Origin: CAZQRP01 sp964596125
GTDB taxonomy: Bacteria > Chloroflexota > Dehalococcoidia > GIF9 > UBA5629
Length of the DNA stretch: 62,303 bases
Assembly (NCBI GenBank): GCA_964596125.1
Contig: CAZQRP010000021.1
Location: 1 to 62,303 of the forward strand
Direction of reading: 5' to 3'
Below, piece by piece: positions 45,854-54,574 of the stretch (positions within the stretch are counted from its first letter, which is position 1; each line of letters opens with the position of its first letter). The notes beneath the pieces were generated by a model. That model did no database searches, was not told the DNA's origin, and worked only from the letters and a program-made list of their open reading frames with translations. A program made the translations under genes and the position numbers.

Positions 45854-46282
45854 CAGAGATAGAGTATCCTCATCTCCATAGTCCTGAAATCGCATCCACA
45901 ATACCACTGCCATAAATCCATTGATACCTTTTAGTTGCCTTGCAATACCCAGTTGCCGCTCGACTTCCTTGAAGCCCCCATACAGGTTATTTCTCCAGCA
46001 GTCATACATCAGGTCATGATGATGAAAGTGAGATTGTAGATTTATATCAAGAGAAGCAGCAATAAAAGGAAGGTCGAACCTGCTGCCGTTGTAGGTATAG
46101 ATTGTCTCCACACCTTCAAGAGCTTCTACAAGGTTACCCCTGGTAACCTCTTCACCTACTAATTGAATAAGTTCGCTGCTCTGGCCGTTGCATCGATAAA
46201 TACCGATTACGGTTATGGCGTCGTAACGTGGAGATAAGCCGGTGGTCTCGATATCAAGGTATACATCGGTTAATCGCCTCAT
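45833..46282 (-). CDS. RNase H-fold exonuclease, prematurely stopped
   Basis: A 149-residue DEDD-type exonuclease domain. It opens with VYLDIETTGLSP, giving the Asp10/Glu12 metal ligands, and has TYNGSRFDLPF and HHDLMYDCW. It resembles YprB-like RNase_H_2 proteins. It ends LLLRYNS and a TAA, but the same frame continues DVMNLNLLRERLLLNH before a second TAA, so a single base change (GAA to TAA) would explain the loss of about 17 residues. The missing part holds the family's last catalytic Asp, so activity may be lost. Confidence 0.7.
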   Translation of the reverse strand: MRRLTDVYLDIETTGLSPRYDAITVIGIYRCNGQSSELIQLVGEEVTRGNLVEALEGVETIYTYNGSRFDLPFIAASLDINLQSHFHHHDLMYDCWRNNLYGGFKEVERQLGIARQLKGINGFMAVVLWMRFQDYGDEDTLSLLLRYNS

Positions 46283-46353
46283 GGCTTGCTCTTACACCTT
46301 CTATATAAGTTACAGAATACCACGCATCAGTGACATCTAGATTGTCACAAAAG

Positions 46354-47331
46354 TTATTTTCTTTTGTATACCTCTGCTGTTGCCTGAGCTGTTCGGGCTA
46401 TCTTCTGGCGGAGATCTTCCGGTTCCAGTACTTCTATCTTCTCCCCCCAGCCCAGTATGAACGCGTACAGTTCCGGGTCTAGATGCAATTTCATAGTCAC
46501 TAACGCTGATCCGTCAAGCTGTAACTGTGTCACCTGTGAAGGATGCCATGAAGTCTCTTTGGCTATTTTGGCTATATCCGGATTGAATTTCAATTTGACT
46601 GTCCTGACTTTCTTCCCCGTCATGATACCCCATGCCGATCCCAGGTACTCATTGGCATCGAAACCCCCCGGAACCGTGTAATGCTCGTCAAGCAGCTCGA
46701 TATTCTCAATCCGCTCTACCTTGAAAGTCCGGATTGAGTCTGTGAGGCGACATTTGGCAATGACATATGTACCGTGTTCCAGTGCCCCTGGCTGGATGAA
46801 GTACGGCTCGATTACGCGCTCCTTGGCGATCTCGTCACCCAGTGTCTGGTACCGTATCTTCACGCAGCATCCAGTCCGCCAGGCTGTGGCAATATCCGAT
46901 AGAGCGCGGAAAAAGCCTTCATCCTTTTTCTGTCTCTGCATCCACTCGATATCTTTTTGTATCTGGTTTCCGAAAGGTCCCGGAACCAGCGAGTTCAACT
47001 TCATGAAAGCCGTGGCGATACTAGGATTATATGCGTTGCTGTATCCAAGAAGGAGCCTGGAAGCTAGGAACATCGTCATCGCCTCCGGCAGGCTCAGATG
47101 GATAGGCGGTAGAAAGTAATTTTCTTCGATGCCCCGGATGCCTCGTTTGCCTTCCCAGATAGGAACTTTCACGTTGTGTTGTAGTGCATGCAGGTCGCGA
47201 TAGGTCTGCCTCTTGGTCACTTCACACAGTCGTGCTATTTCGCTGACTGATAGGCCGTTTGTTCTATTTTGGTATAGAAGGTGCATAACATTGAGAAGTC
47301 TCGCTATCCTGTCATATTTGCCACCCTTCAT
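46354..47331 (-). CDS. WYL-domain transcriptional regulator
   Basis: The ATG at 47331 has GGGAGGA upstream, giving 325 residues. A helix-turn-helix (LSVSEIARLCEVTKRQTYRD) is followed by a WYL domain, here with REP-like RVIEPYFIQPGALEHGTYVI and FKVERIENIELL, and a C-terminal WCX part (ILGWGEKIEVLEP). WYL regulators sense ligands or nucleic acids and often control defence or DNA-damage genes. It lies divergent to the AAA+ module and upstream of the exonuclease and nuclease genes, so it may control either. Confidence 0.88.
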   Translation of the reverse strand: MKGGKYDRIARLLNVMHLLYQNRTNGLSVSEIARLCEVTKRQTYRDLHALQHNVKVPIWEGKRGIRGIEENYFLPPIHLSLPEAMTMFLASRLLLGYSNAYNPSIATAFMKLNSLVPGPFGNQIQKDIEWMQRQKKDEGFFRALSDIATAWRTGCCVKIRYQTLGDEIAKERVIEPYFIQPGALEHGTYVIAKCRLTDSIRTFKVERIENIELLDEHYTVPGGFDANEYLGSAWGIMTGKKVRTVKLKFNPDIAKIAKETSWHPSQVTQLQLDGSALVTMKLHLDPELYAFILGWGEKIEVLEPEDLRQKIARTAQATAEVYKRK

Positions 47332-47543
47332 TAATCCTCCCATGCGAATAATGTTGTGCCTGACGAAATTATACCACCAGCGTCAATATGTGCATCCGAG
47401 ATTGCCTGAAAAAATGACAGAGGGTGGTCACACCTAAATATTAAAATTAGCGCAGTATAATAATTTCGAAGGGAGGTGATGAGAAAAAGAAAGGAGTTCG
47501 GGTCTGGGTAAATACTTTATAGAAGGAGGAAGTTAAACACGGT
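47332..47543. promoter_or_regulatory. Divergent WYL / AAA+ promoter region
   Basis: These 212 bases hold a TATAAT on the plus strand (47456-47461) facing the AAA+ gene and another on the minus strand (47368-47373) facing the WYL gene. Neither has a good -35 box at 17 bases. The arrangement suggests control of both genes by the WYL protein. Confidence 0.4.
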
Positions 47544-48929
47544 ATGGATTTGATCGAGTCCATGGAAACGATCCCGGACGATTGGGACGAATGGGATGAA
47601 GAAGATTGTCATTCCAGCGGTTATGCACGAGCTAAAAGAAAATACCTGGATACGGTCCGCGAGTTCCTGGGTAAAGGGAAACAAAAACAGGTGCCGGTTA
47701 TCAGGCCGGACTACTATGGTGAGCTTCTGGACTGGGCGCTGCAACAATATATAAAGAGCGATGGCTGGACGATAGTCAGGCTCATTGGCTACCCGGGATC
47801 AACACCGGAGTATCGAAATATAAATGTGGACTATGGTAACTATGAACAGATCGCGGGCTGCGGTGCTTACCTGGTTAAGAAGGATGACAAACGTATCGTA
47901 GCCGCAATAAATGATAATGCCGATAATTCAATCGGAAGGGCTACAGTGTTAGTCACCGGCAACAGTCAAAAGTACGCAAACAGATTCGCCCGTGGTGTCA
48001 GCGACCTTGCGCAAGGCAGAACACTGTACAAGGGAAAGAGTATACAGTTGGGTGCTGCCGGAATACACTTTTTAAGCCTGCCACACTGCCGATGGGAGGA
48101 CCTGGTATTGGCCCCCGAGTTGATAGATGAAATTAAGACCAACACAGTTAGTTTCTTGAATAGAAGACAAGAGCTAGAGAAATACGGGATACCGGCAAAA
48201 AGAGGACTCATACTGGCGGGAGAACCGGGTACCGGAAAAACTTTGATAAGCAAGATACTGATGAACCAGAGTCCTGGTGTTACCTGTCTCGTAGCCCATG
48301 CACGTGGTCTGCCGGTTGGCAAATATATCTCGGACTTATATGAAATAGCCAGAGACCTCATGCCCAGCATGGTTTTTCTGGAGGACATTGACCTGATAGG
48401 AGAAGACCGCCGCAGGTCCCGTCACGAAACCGGTCCAACCTTATCAACCTTGCTCTCACATTTGGATGGCGTAGAAGACTGTGGAGAGGTGGTAACAATT
48501 GCGACCACAAACTTCCTTACCGACATAGACGATGCTCTGAGGAAGAGGCCATCCAGGTTTGATAGGATCATTCAACTTCCCCTGCCGTCATTGCGGATAC
48601 GGAAAGAGCTTATTCAAAAGCTCTCCAGCAAGATTCAAATTGATGATGATGTGCAGGACTATCTGGCCAACAAAACAGATAGATTTACTCCAGCGCAGTT
48701 ACAGGAAGCGGTTTACAGCCTGGTGATCGAGCATAAACATGATCCCTTCTGTGAAGAACTGGGCTACTGCAAATTTAATGAAGATGATGTGGATAAGGTC
48801 CTTATCCTGGCTAAAACAGATAGAAATAACAGGGAAATGGGTTTTACAAAGCACAGCAATAATGGAGATAGTCTGGTACTTAAAGGGGCTCATGTACTGA
48901 ATTCGAACTCGGACGTTGGAAGGGAATGA
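47544..48929 (+). CDS. AAA+ ATPase
   Basis: A 461-residue protein with AAGGAGGA about 13 bases before the ATG. Residues 1-200 are a family-specific N-terminal region, starting very acidic (DDWDEWDEED), with GYPGSTPEYRN and VAAINDNADN. The AAA module has Walker A GEPGTGKT (226-233), Walker B VFLEDID (277-283) and the second region of homology ATTNFLTDIDDALRKRPSRFD with Arg fingers. This is the classic remodelling type. Two very small genes follow on the same strand, one of them with a duplicated Trp motif that could be a partner. Confidence 0.82.
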   Translation: MDLIESMETIPDDWDEWDEEDCHSSGYARAKRKYLDTVREFLGKGKQKQVPVIRPDYYGELLDWALQQYIKSDGWTIVRLIGYPGSTPEYRNINVDYGNYEQIAGCGAYLVKKDDKRIVAAINDNADNSIGRATVLVTGNSQKYANRFARGVSDLAQGRTLYKGKSIQLGAAGIHFLSLPHCRWEDLVLAPELIDEIKTNTVSFLNRRQELEKYGIPAKRGLILAGEPGTGKTLISKILMNQSPGVTCLVAHARGLPVGKYISDLYEIARDLMPSMVFLEDIDLIGEDRRRSRHETGPTLSTLLSHLDGVEDCGEVVTIATTNFLTDIDDALRKRPSRFDRIIQLPLPSLRIRKELIQKLSSKIQIDDDVQDYLANKTDRFTPAQLQEAVYSLVIEHKHDPFCEELGYCKFNEDDVDKVLILAKTDRNNREMGFTKHSNNGDSLVLKGAHVLNSNSDVGRE

Positions 48930-49011
48930 AAGGAGGCTATGAATATGGATTGAAGCCATTCATTCAATGCAATCTAGATACGCAAATTATAAAGTAAAGG
49001 AGATGGTGCAA

Positions 49012-49206
49012 ATGAGAATTGTTTTTGAACCAGATCCCGGCGATCAGAAGAAGGACTCCAGTGAAGGACCACAGAGCAGAGGCCCGCAGGATGTGTGGCG
49101 CTTTGGGGAAATAAGGACAACCCTTTGGGGCAAAGAACCATTTACAAAAAGTAATCGAAATATATGGGACTTTTCAAGAATAAGAAAAACACTGTGGGGA
49201 AAGTAG
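49012..49206 (+). CDS. Small protein with duplicated WxFxxIRxTLWGK motif
   Basis: The ATG at 49012 is chosen because AAAGGAG precedes it; the frame is open from 48967. The 64-residue product has a charged N-terminal half (EPDPGDQKKDSSEGP) and then two copies of one motif: DVWRFGEIRTTLWGK at 27-41 and NIWDFSRIRKTLWGK at 50-64. They agree at 9 of 15 positions with a period of 23. The DNA copies have diverged, so the repeat is held at protein level. I know no family like this. It could be a peptide substrate, adaptor or precursor of the AAA+ ATPase upstream. Confidence 0.6.
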   Translation: MRIVFEPDPGDQKKDSSEGPQSRGPQDVWRFGEIRTTLWGKEPFTKSNRNIWDFSRIRKTLWGK

Positions 49207-49270
49207 CACCCAATACGATCTGAGCGAGGCTGAAAACTGGCCGGTCAAATTGGCAGTACAAAGGAGTAAA

Positions 49271-49474
49271 ATGGCTGCTTCTCTTGCAGAACAGTTCGCT
49301 GCCTGGTTAGCAAACCTGGCGCACTACAATATAGCCATCACTTTAGCTATGGTCCTTGGACTTAGCGCCCTCTTATTACTGGCACTTGTCCTCAGGCTGT
49401 TCAGAGCGCTGCTGCCCCTGCTGGTACTGGCTGGTGCAGTCGCCTTATGCTGGTACACAGGCATGCTTGACTAA
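49271..49474 (+). CDS. Small two-helix membrane protein
   Basis: The ATG at 49271 lies behind AAAGGAG; the frame is open to 49250. The 67 residues have two long hydrophobic helices (about 16-42 and 44-62) joined by LRLFRAL. It is the third gene of the AAA+ cluster. No family recognised. Confidence 0.55.
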   Translation: MAASLAEQFAAWLANLAHYNIAITLAMVLGLSALLLLALVLRLFRALLPLLVLAGAVALCWYTGMLD

Positions 49475-49605
49475 CGCCAGCAGTGGCTGATAAGCCTGGG
49501 AAATTGAATTTAGCGGATAATCAACAACCAAAGAGCAATACGAGGTACACTGGAAAGACCATCAATCAACAAACAGGTACATTGTTCAATAGATGCTTTT
49601 TAAGG

Positions 49606-50547
49606 TTAACTCCGGGGAGCCTTTGTCAGTTTAAGAGACACTGTAGTACACCAGTCAAGGTACGCTGGATTCTTACCCTGTATTACCTGAAAATAAAGCT
49701 CCTGCAATTTACCGGTAATTTTGCCGATCTCCCCATTACCCACCATGCGCTCGTCGATTTCCACAATAGGACTCACATGAGCAGCCGTACCGGTAAAAAA
49801 CGCTTCCTCAGCAATATAGAGCTCACTACGGTCAACAGGCCTCTCCAGAGTTTCTATACCCAGCTCCTTTTGAGCTAATTGTATAACCGTGTCCCGGGTT
49901 ATACCTAAAAGGATATTCTCATTACTCGGCGGAGTGATAAGTTTGCCTCCCAGAACAAGAAAGATGTTTTCGCCGCTGCCTTCGGAAATATGACCATCAT
50001 GGGTCAGCAAGACAGCTTCATCGAATCCCCGCTCATTTGCCTCTGTTTTAGCCAGAGCACTGTTCACGTAAATACCTGTGATCTTACCACGGGCCGGAAT
50101 CATGGTGTCATCGATACGCCGCCAGGAAGAAGTACAGCACCGGACACCCTTATCTGCATCAAGATACGCCGGTAATGTTGCCACCACGATCAGAAAATCA
50201 TCCTCCAGATCATGCAGACGGACCCCGATTTGTTCAGAACTTTTATAAGCCAGGGGACGTATGTAAACATCCTCACGATAGCCGCTTTTCTCCACAAGCT
50301 CCACAGTTAATCGAGTTAGCTCATCAATGCTATAAGGAAGATTGATTTTCAAGATACGGCAGCCCTGTTGCATACGCTTATAATGGTCTTTAACGCGGAA
50401 TAAGTACATCGTCTCCTGCTCATTATTCCACTGTCCGCGAATGCCATCAAAGCAGGCAGTACCATAATGCAGGGCATGTGTCAGAACTCCGATCCTGGCT
50501 TCCTCCAGGGGCATAAATTGTTTATTCAGATAAGCATATGGAGGCAT
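49606..50547 (-). CDS. ilvE: Branched-chain amino acid aminotransferase
   Basis: Class IV PLP aminotransferase of valine, leucine and isoleucine synthesis. The 313 residues include YAYLNKQFMPLEEARIGVLT, HYGTACFDGIRGQW, the region carrying the PLP lysine (ITGIYVNSALAKTEANERGF) and SEGSGENIFLVLGGKLITPP. GGGAG precedes the ATG. It is a single gene converging on the AAA+ cluster. Confidence 0.93.
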   Translation of the reverse strand: MPPYAYLNKQFMPLEEARIGVLTHALHYGTACFDGIRGQWNNEQETMYLFRVKDHYKRMQQGCRILKINLPYSIDELTRLTVELVEKSGYREDVYIRPLAYKSSEQIGVRLHDLEDDFLIVVATLPAYLDADKGVRCCTSSWRRIDDTMIPARGKITGIYVNSALAKTEANERGFDEAVLLTHDGHISEGSGENIFLVLGGKLITPPSNENILLGITRDTVIQLAQKELGIETLERPVDRSELYIAEEAFFTGTAAHVSPIVEIDERMVGNGEIGKITGKLQELYFQVIQGKNPAYLDWCTTVSLKLTKAPRS

Positions 50548-50668
50548 AACTATTCTCCCTTTATCATAAATATTGATTTAAAAATTAGGCTTAATTATAG
50601 TCTTCGCACCTCATAAAAACAAGCCAGGCAATCGCTATTGTGGTTGCTAAGACACAATTTCTTCATAC

Positions 50669-50700
50669 GTCGATACGCCGCATAGAAATGCTGTGTCGAC
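50669..50700. repeat. Imperfect inverted repeat
   Basis: GTCGA...GCAT (50669-50683) pairs with ATGC...TCGAC (50688-50700) around AGAA, with an internal loop. It lies in the gap upstream of ilvE and could be a terminator of dinB's opposite strand or a dispersed repeat. No T tract. Confidence 0.3.
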
Positions 50701-50809
50701 TTCTTCCCTCGCTAAACTCAGAATGAAGATTGTTATCGGGGACAGAGAAGCCACGATTCCTCATTACGAAATCCCCATTCCACGTTTGACCGTCCATACA
50801 CATTGCCCA

Positions 50810-52024
50810 TTATGAAAGCGGGGTTGTCTCCCGCTTTTGCCCACTGTTATTGGACTCGAATATCTCCTTAAGTGCCAGGGTGCGACCGCTCTGGATGGAG
50901 TTGAAGCCATATTTTTTACGAATACGGTCGATCGCCTTGTCCAAGCGTTGCTGGCGCTGTACTCCGGAATCGAATAAATGTAGCTGCTTGTCATCACTTA
51001 CCAGACTTGATACCTCAACACCGAGCAGACGCACCAGCTTCTGTTTCCCGACCAGAACCCGGTCAAGGAGCCAAACAGCATTAGCGAAGATATCATTATC
51101 AACGCTGGTAGCTTCTTCTACCCTATGACTACGGGTGATAGTTACGAAATCCGCATATCTGAGCTTTACTGATACGCACCTCGCCTGCTTGCTCTGGCGG
51201 CGCAGTTCAGCACCAACCCGCTCGCATAGATAACGCAGGATAGACCGGAGAACATTGTGGTCTCGTATATCCTGGACAAAAGTGGTCTCCCGGCTGATAG
51301 ATTTAGCTTCATCGTGTAATTCCACTTTCCGGTTATCTATGCCATGAGCATAACGATGAAGTGCTGTCCCAAAAGCACCAAGACGACCCTTGACCAGCTC
51401 GGGTGACAGCGCTGCCAGTTGGCCGATAGTAGTAATCCCCATCGACTTTAATACTTGTTCAGTTTTTACACCGACGCCAGGCAGTTTGGCAACCGGCAAA
51501 GGGGCTAAAAAGTCTTTTTCCTGTCCGGCAGCTACTTCAATCAGGCCATCCGGTTTGCCAAGGTCCGAAGCGATTTTCGACACGACCTTACAACCCGATA
51601 TACCCACCGAAGCAATTATATCAAGTTCTTTCTTAACTCGTTCTTTTAAAAGTGATGCTGTTTGATATGGTGAACCATAAAAGTCGCAACCGGTAATATC
51701 AAGATAGGCCTCATCCAGGCCTGCCGGCTCCAGACACGGGGAGAAATCAGCCAAAATGTCCATAAACCTGGCAGAAACCTCTCGATAGCGTGAAAAGTTA
51801 CCCTGAAGGAATACGGCCTGAGGGCAGAGGCGATAGGCTTTCGCTAACGGCATAGCAGAGCGGATACCGAAGACACGCGCTTCGTAGGAAGCAGAAGCTA
51901 CCACACCACGGCGGTCAGGTTGCCCACCGACGATCACCGGCTTACCACGAAGCGCCGGAGCAAGTACTTGCTCTACTGAAACAAAGAAGGCATCAAGGTC
52001 CATATGGAAAATGCGACGAATCAT
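50810..52024 (-). CDS. dinB: DNA polymerase IV (DinB, Y-family)
   Basis: Translesion DNA polymerase. The 404 residues carry the first catalytic Asp in FHMDLDAFFVSVEQ, the steric-gate and fingers region SYEARVFGIRSAMPL, the catalytic pair in GLDEAYLDIT, and the helix-hairpin-helix LPGVGVKTEQVLKSMGI. A little-finger domain follows. The ATG lies three bases after the DUF951 stop, so it is probably coupled. There is no strong ribosome site. Confidence 0.94.
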   Translation of the reverse strand: MIRRIFHMDLDAFFVSVEQVLAPALRGKPVIVGGQPDRRGVVASASYEARVFGIRSAMPLAKAYRLCPQAVFLQGNFSRYREVSARFMDILADFSPCLEPAGLDEAYLDITGCDFYGSPYQTASLLKERVKKELDIIASVGISGCKVVSKIASDLGKPDGLIEVAAGQEKDFLAPLPVAKLPGVGVKTEQVLKSMGITTIGQLAALSPELVKGRLGAFGTALHRYAHGIDNRKVELHDEAKSISRETTFVQDIRDHNVLRSILRYLCERVGAELRRQSKQARCVSVKLRYADFVTITRSHRVEEATSVDNDIFANAVWLLDRVLVGKQKLVRLLGVEVSSLVSDDKQLHLFDSGVQRQQRLDKAIDRIRKKYGFNSIQSGRTLALKEIFESNNSGQKRETTPLS

Positions 52025-52027
52025 GGC

Positions 52028-52291
52028 TTAACAGGAATCGGGACTGCGGATTTCCGGCTGCGGACTTTTAATTGTAGAGTATGAAGAGGTCCCACAATCC
52101 GCGTTCATCACTCCGCTCTGGTACACGGCCTTTACCCGGCGTTCAAAAATGCCCCTCTCCAGGAGGACTTTCCTCCGGCATGTACAGCATTCTATCCGGA
52201 TATCAGCACCTATCTTTATTACCTGCCATACATCACCACCACACGGATGTTTCTTCCGCAAACGAACCATATTGCCAGGCAGTATATCCAT
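52028..52291 (-). CDS. DUF951 protein with repeat-derived tail
   Basis: The 87-residue product has the DUF951 core VRLRKKHPCGGDVWQVIKIG, then ADIRIECCTCRRKVLLERGIFERRVK in two parts, including the HPCGG and CxxC zinc-like cysteines. DUF951 is usually about 65 residues. From about residue 60 the tail is encoded by TCCGCAGCCGGAAATCCGCA-type sequence that resembles noncoding repeats elsewhere in this window, so the original stop has probably been lost. The start at ATG 52291 is preferred over TTG 52297. Confidence 0.8.
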   Translation of the reverse strand: MDILPGNMVRLRKKHPCGGDVWQVIKIGADIRIECCTCRRKVLLERGIFERRVKAVYQSGVMNADCGTSSYSTIKSPQPEIRSPDSC

Positions 52292-52305
52292 TTTCAATTT
52301 CCAGA

Positions 52306-53112
52306 CTAGCCATTAACCTGACCAATAACAGTATTAATGCTATCTCGCAGACCTTGAGCTCTGTAACGGGCCGCTTCAGCAAAATCTCCTTTGGAAGAAG
52401 CATAGAGGACCTGTCTTGAGACATTGATAATTGCTTTCTCCCCATGAGCATCGACTCCATTGTTCACTGCGAGTGCCAGGTCCCCACCCTGAGCTCCAAT
52501 GCCCGGGATAAGCAACGGCATTTCCGGGCATAACTGCCGTATTTCTTGCAACTCCTGGGGATAGGTAGCACCAACTACCAGCCCGATATTGCCATAAACA
52601 TTCCACTCACTAGCCTTTCTAGCCACCATTTCGTACAGCGTCCTTCCGCCCGCATCAGCCAAATCCTGGAAATCCACTGCTCCACGATTGGATGTACGAC
52701 AGAGAATAAAGATCCCCTTGTCCTCATACTTAATAAATGGCTCGATAGAGTCAAATCCAAGGTAAGGATTGACCGTAGCCGCATCAAAGCCGAAGGTATC
52801 AAAGAGTGCCTTAGCATAGGCAACAGCCGTGTTGCCAATGTCACCGCGTTTGGCATCGCCAATTATGGGGATATGACCGGGTATATGATCAATGGTCTCC
52901 TGCAGAAATCTGAGCCCTTCAATACCCAGAGCCTCATAGAAGGCCAGATTAGGTTTATATGCACATACCAGGTCAGTGGTAGCATCTATTATAGCTTTGT
53001 TAAACTCCGAAACACCTGTTTTGGGCATAAGCGCTGGGTCGGGGTCAAGCCCGATACAAAGCATACTCCGATTTACCCGGCTGGCAGCCAGCAGCTTATC
53101 AACGAACTTCAT
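52306..53112 (-). CDS. pyrF: Orotidine 5'-phosphate decarboxylase
   Basis: Last step of UMP synthesis. The 268 residues are the type 2 PyrF form. The catalytic Asp-Lys-Asp run lies in IIGDAKRGDIGNTA, with MLCIGLDPDPALMP at the start and LVVGATYPQELQEIR plus LIPGIGAQGGDL at the phosphate site. GGAG precedes the ATG. DUF951 and dinB follow on the same strand. Confidence 0.94.
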   Translation of the reverse strand: MKFVDKLLAASRVNRSMLCIGLDPDPALMPKTGVSEFNKAIIDATTDLVCAYKPNLAFYEALGIEGLRFLQETIDHIPGHIPIIGDAKRGDIGNTAVAYAKALFDTFGFDAATVNPYLGFDSIEPFIKYEDKGIFILCRTSNRGAVDFQDLADAGGRTLYEMVARKASEWNVYGNIGLVVGATYPQELQEIRQLCPEMPLLIPGIGAQGGDLALAVNNGVDAHGEKAIINVSRQVLYASSKGDFAEAARYRAQGLRDSINTVIGQVNG

Positions 53113-53248
53113 AGTTACTCCACGTGCATTATAGCTTAACAGGGCAGAGTATCCAAGCCTCTGAAGACGAAGGTAAAATCCGCGACCTGCAATATTCTTT
53201 CCAAAGTTAGAGCGATAAGAGGCTACTGGTGATATAATAGAATTCCCT

Positions 53249-54562
53249 ATGGACTTTAACCAGGCCGAAAACTACATTCTAAGCTTTACGGACTACGAGA
53301 AAACGCCGGGTATCGCCTATACTTCAGCCAACTATGACTTGAGGCGAATGGAAAAGCTGCTGCGGCCTCTGGGCAGTCCCCACCTTGGAACAAGGACAGT
53401 ACACATTGCCGGCACCAAAGGAAAGGGTAGCACCGCAGCTATGGTCGCCCAGGTACTGATTGCTGCCGGCTATAAGACCGGACTGTTCACTTCCCCTCAC
53501 CTTCATACTATAAGAGAGCGCGTCAAGGTTAACAGTTCCTTGATTTCTGAGACCGATTTCGCCGCTATAGTAACAGAACTAAAACCAACTATTGAGGAGG
53601 TAAACCGCGAAGCCGCCTACGGTCAATTGACCACTTTCGAGATACTAACGGCACTTGTCTTTACTTACTTCAAAAAGTATCCGGTGGATTTCCAGGTACT
53701 TGAGGTAGGCCTGGGAGGCAGACTCGATGCCACTAATGTGGCCGAAGCTGATGTTTGTATTATTACCTCCATCAGCCTTGACCATACCGAAGTCCTAGGC
53801 AACACCGTAGCCAAAATAGCTACGGAAAAGGCAGGCATAATCAAGCCCGGATGTACAGTGGTCAATTTCACACAACCGGACGAAGCATCTGAAATAATCA
53901 GGCAAACCTGTCAGCAGCAGCGCGCAAGGCTTGTACAAGTCGGCAGTGACATTACCTGGTACAGGACAGTCGGTAACCTGTGCCAGCAGTCCTTAATAGT
54001 GAAAAGCCAAAAAGCGGAATATAACCTTACTATTCCTCTTATTGGTGACCACCAGCTAGAGAATGCAGCCGGGGCTGTAGCGGCACTCGAAGCTTTAAAT
54101 GAGCTTGAGGCAGCTATTCCGGAGGAGGCTATAGTCGGGGGACTGAGCCAGGTGAACTGGCCGGCCAGGCTCCAAATACTGGGCTATCGGCCTATGGTGG
54201 TAGTTGATGGGGCCCACAATGCCCATTCAATGATGAAGTTGATAGAAGCTATAAAAAAATATTTTGACTATGATGAATGTCATATTATCTTCGGGACCTC
54301 ATGCGATAAAGACATTGCCGGCATGATACCGGAAATGGTGTCACTTACCGGCAACATTACTGTTACCAGCTCCACTCACCCCAGAGCAGCCTCAATATCG
54401 GCAATTATCGCAGAATTCTCCAGGCTGTGTATTGAAGTAAAGACCGCTGATACTGTTTCTCAGGCTCTATCTCAAGCCCTGGCAGCAGCCGGAAAAAAAG
54501 ACCTTATTCTGATTACCGGATCAATTTTTATCGGAGCCGAGGCCATAGCGAATGCGGAATGA
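53249..54562 (+). CDS. folC: Folylpolyglutamate synthase / dihydrofolate synthase
   Basis: Adds glutamate to folates, a Mur-ligase fold enzyme. The 437 residues have VHIAGTKGKGSTAAMVAQVL (the ATP P-loop), FTSPHLHTIRERVKVN, VGLGGRLDATNV, SLDHTEVLGNTVAKIATEKA and VVDGAHNAHSM. A TATAAT at 53233-53238 lies only ten bases before the ATG, so the message may be nearly leaderless. It is divergent from pyrF. Confidence 0.94.
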   Translation: MDFNQAENYILSFTDYEKTPGIAYTSANYDLRRMEKLLRPLGSPHLGTRTVHIAGTKGKGSTAAMVAQVLIAAGYKTGLFTSPHLHTIRERVKVNSSLISETDFAAIVTELKPTIEEVNREAAYGQLTTFEILTALVFTYFKKYPVDFQVLEVGLGGRLDATNVAEADVCIITSISLDHTEVLGNTVAKIATEKAGIIKPGCTVVNFTQPDEASEIIRQTCQQQRARLVQVGSDITWYRTVGNLCQQSLIVKSQKAEYNLTIPLIGDHQLENAAGAVAALEALNELEAAIPEEAIVGGLSQVNWPARLQILGYRPMVVVDGAHNAHSMMKLIEAIKKYFDYDECHIIFGTSCDKDIAGMIPEMVSLTGNITVTSSTHPRAASISAIIAEFSRLCIEVKTADTVSQALSQALAAAGKKDLILITGSIFIGAEAIANAE

Positions 54563-54574
54563 AGTGAATGTTGA

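Noticed and set aside
48939..48953. Four-codon frame with a perfect ribosome site after the AAA+ gene
   Set aside because: It is too short to judge. Reading through its TGA as selenocysteine gives nothing recognisable.
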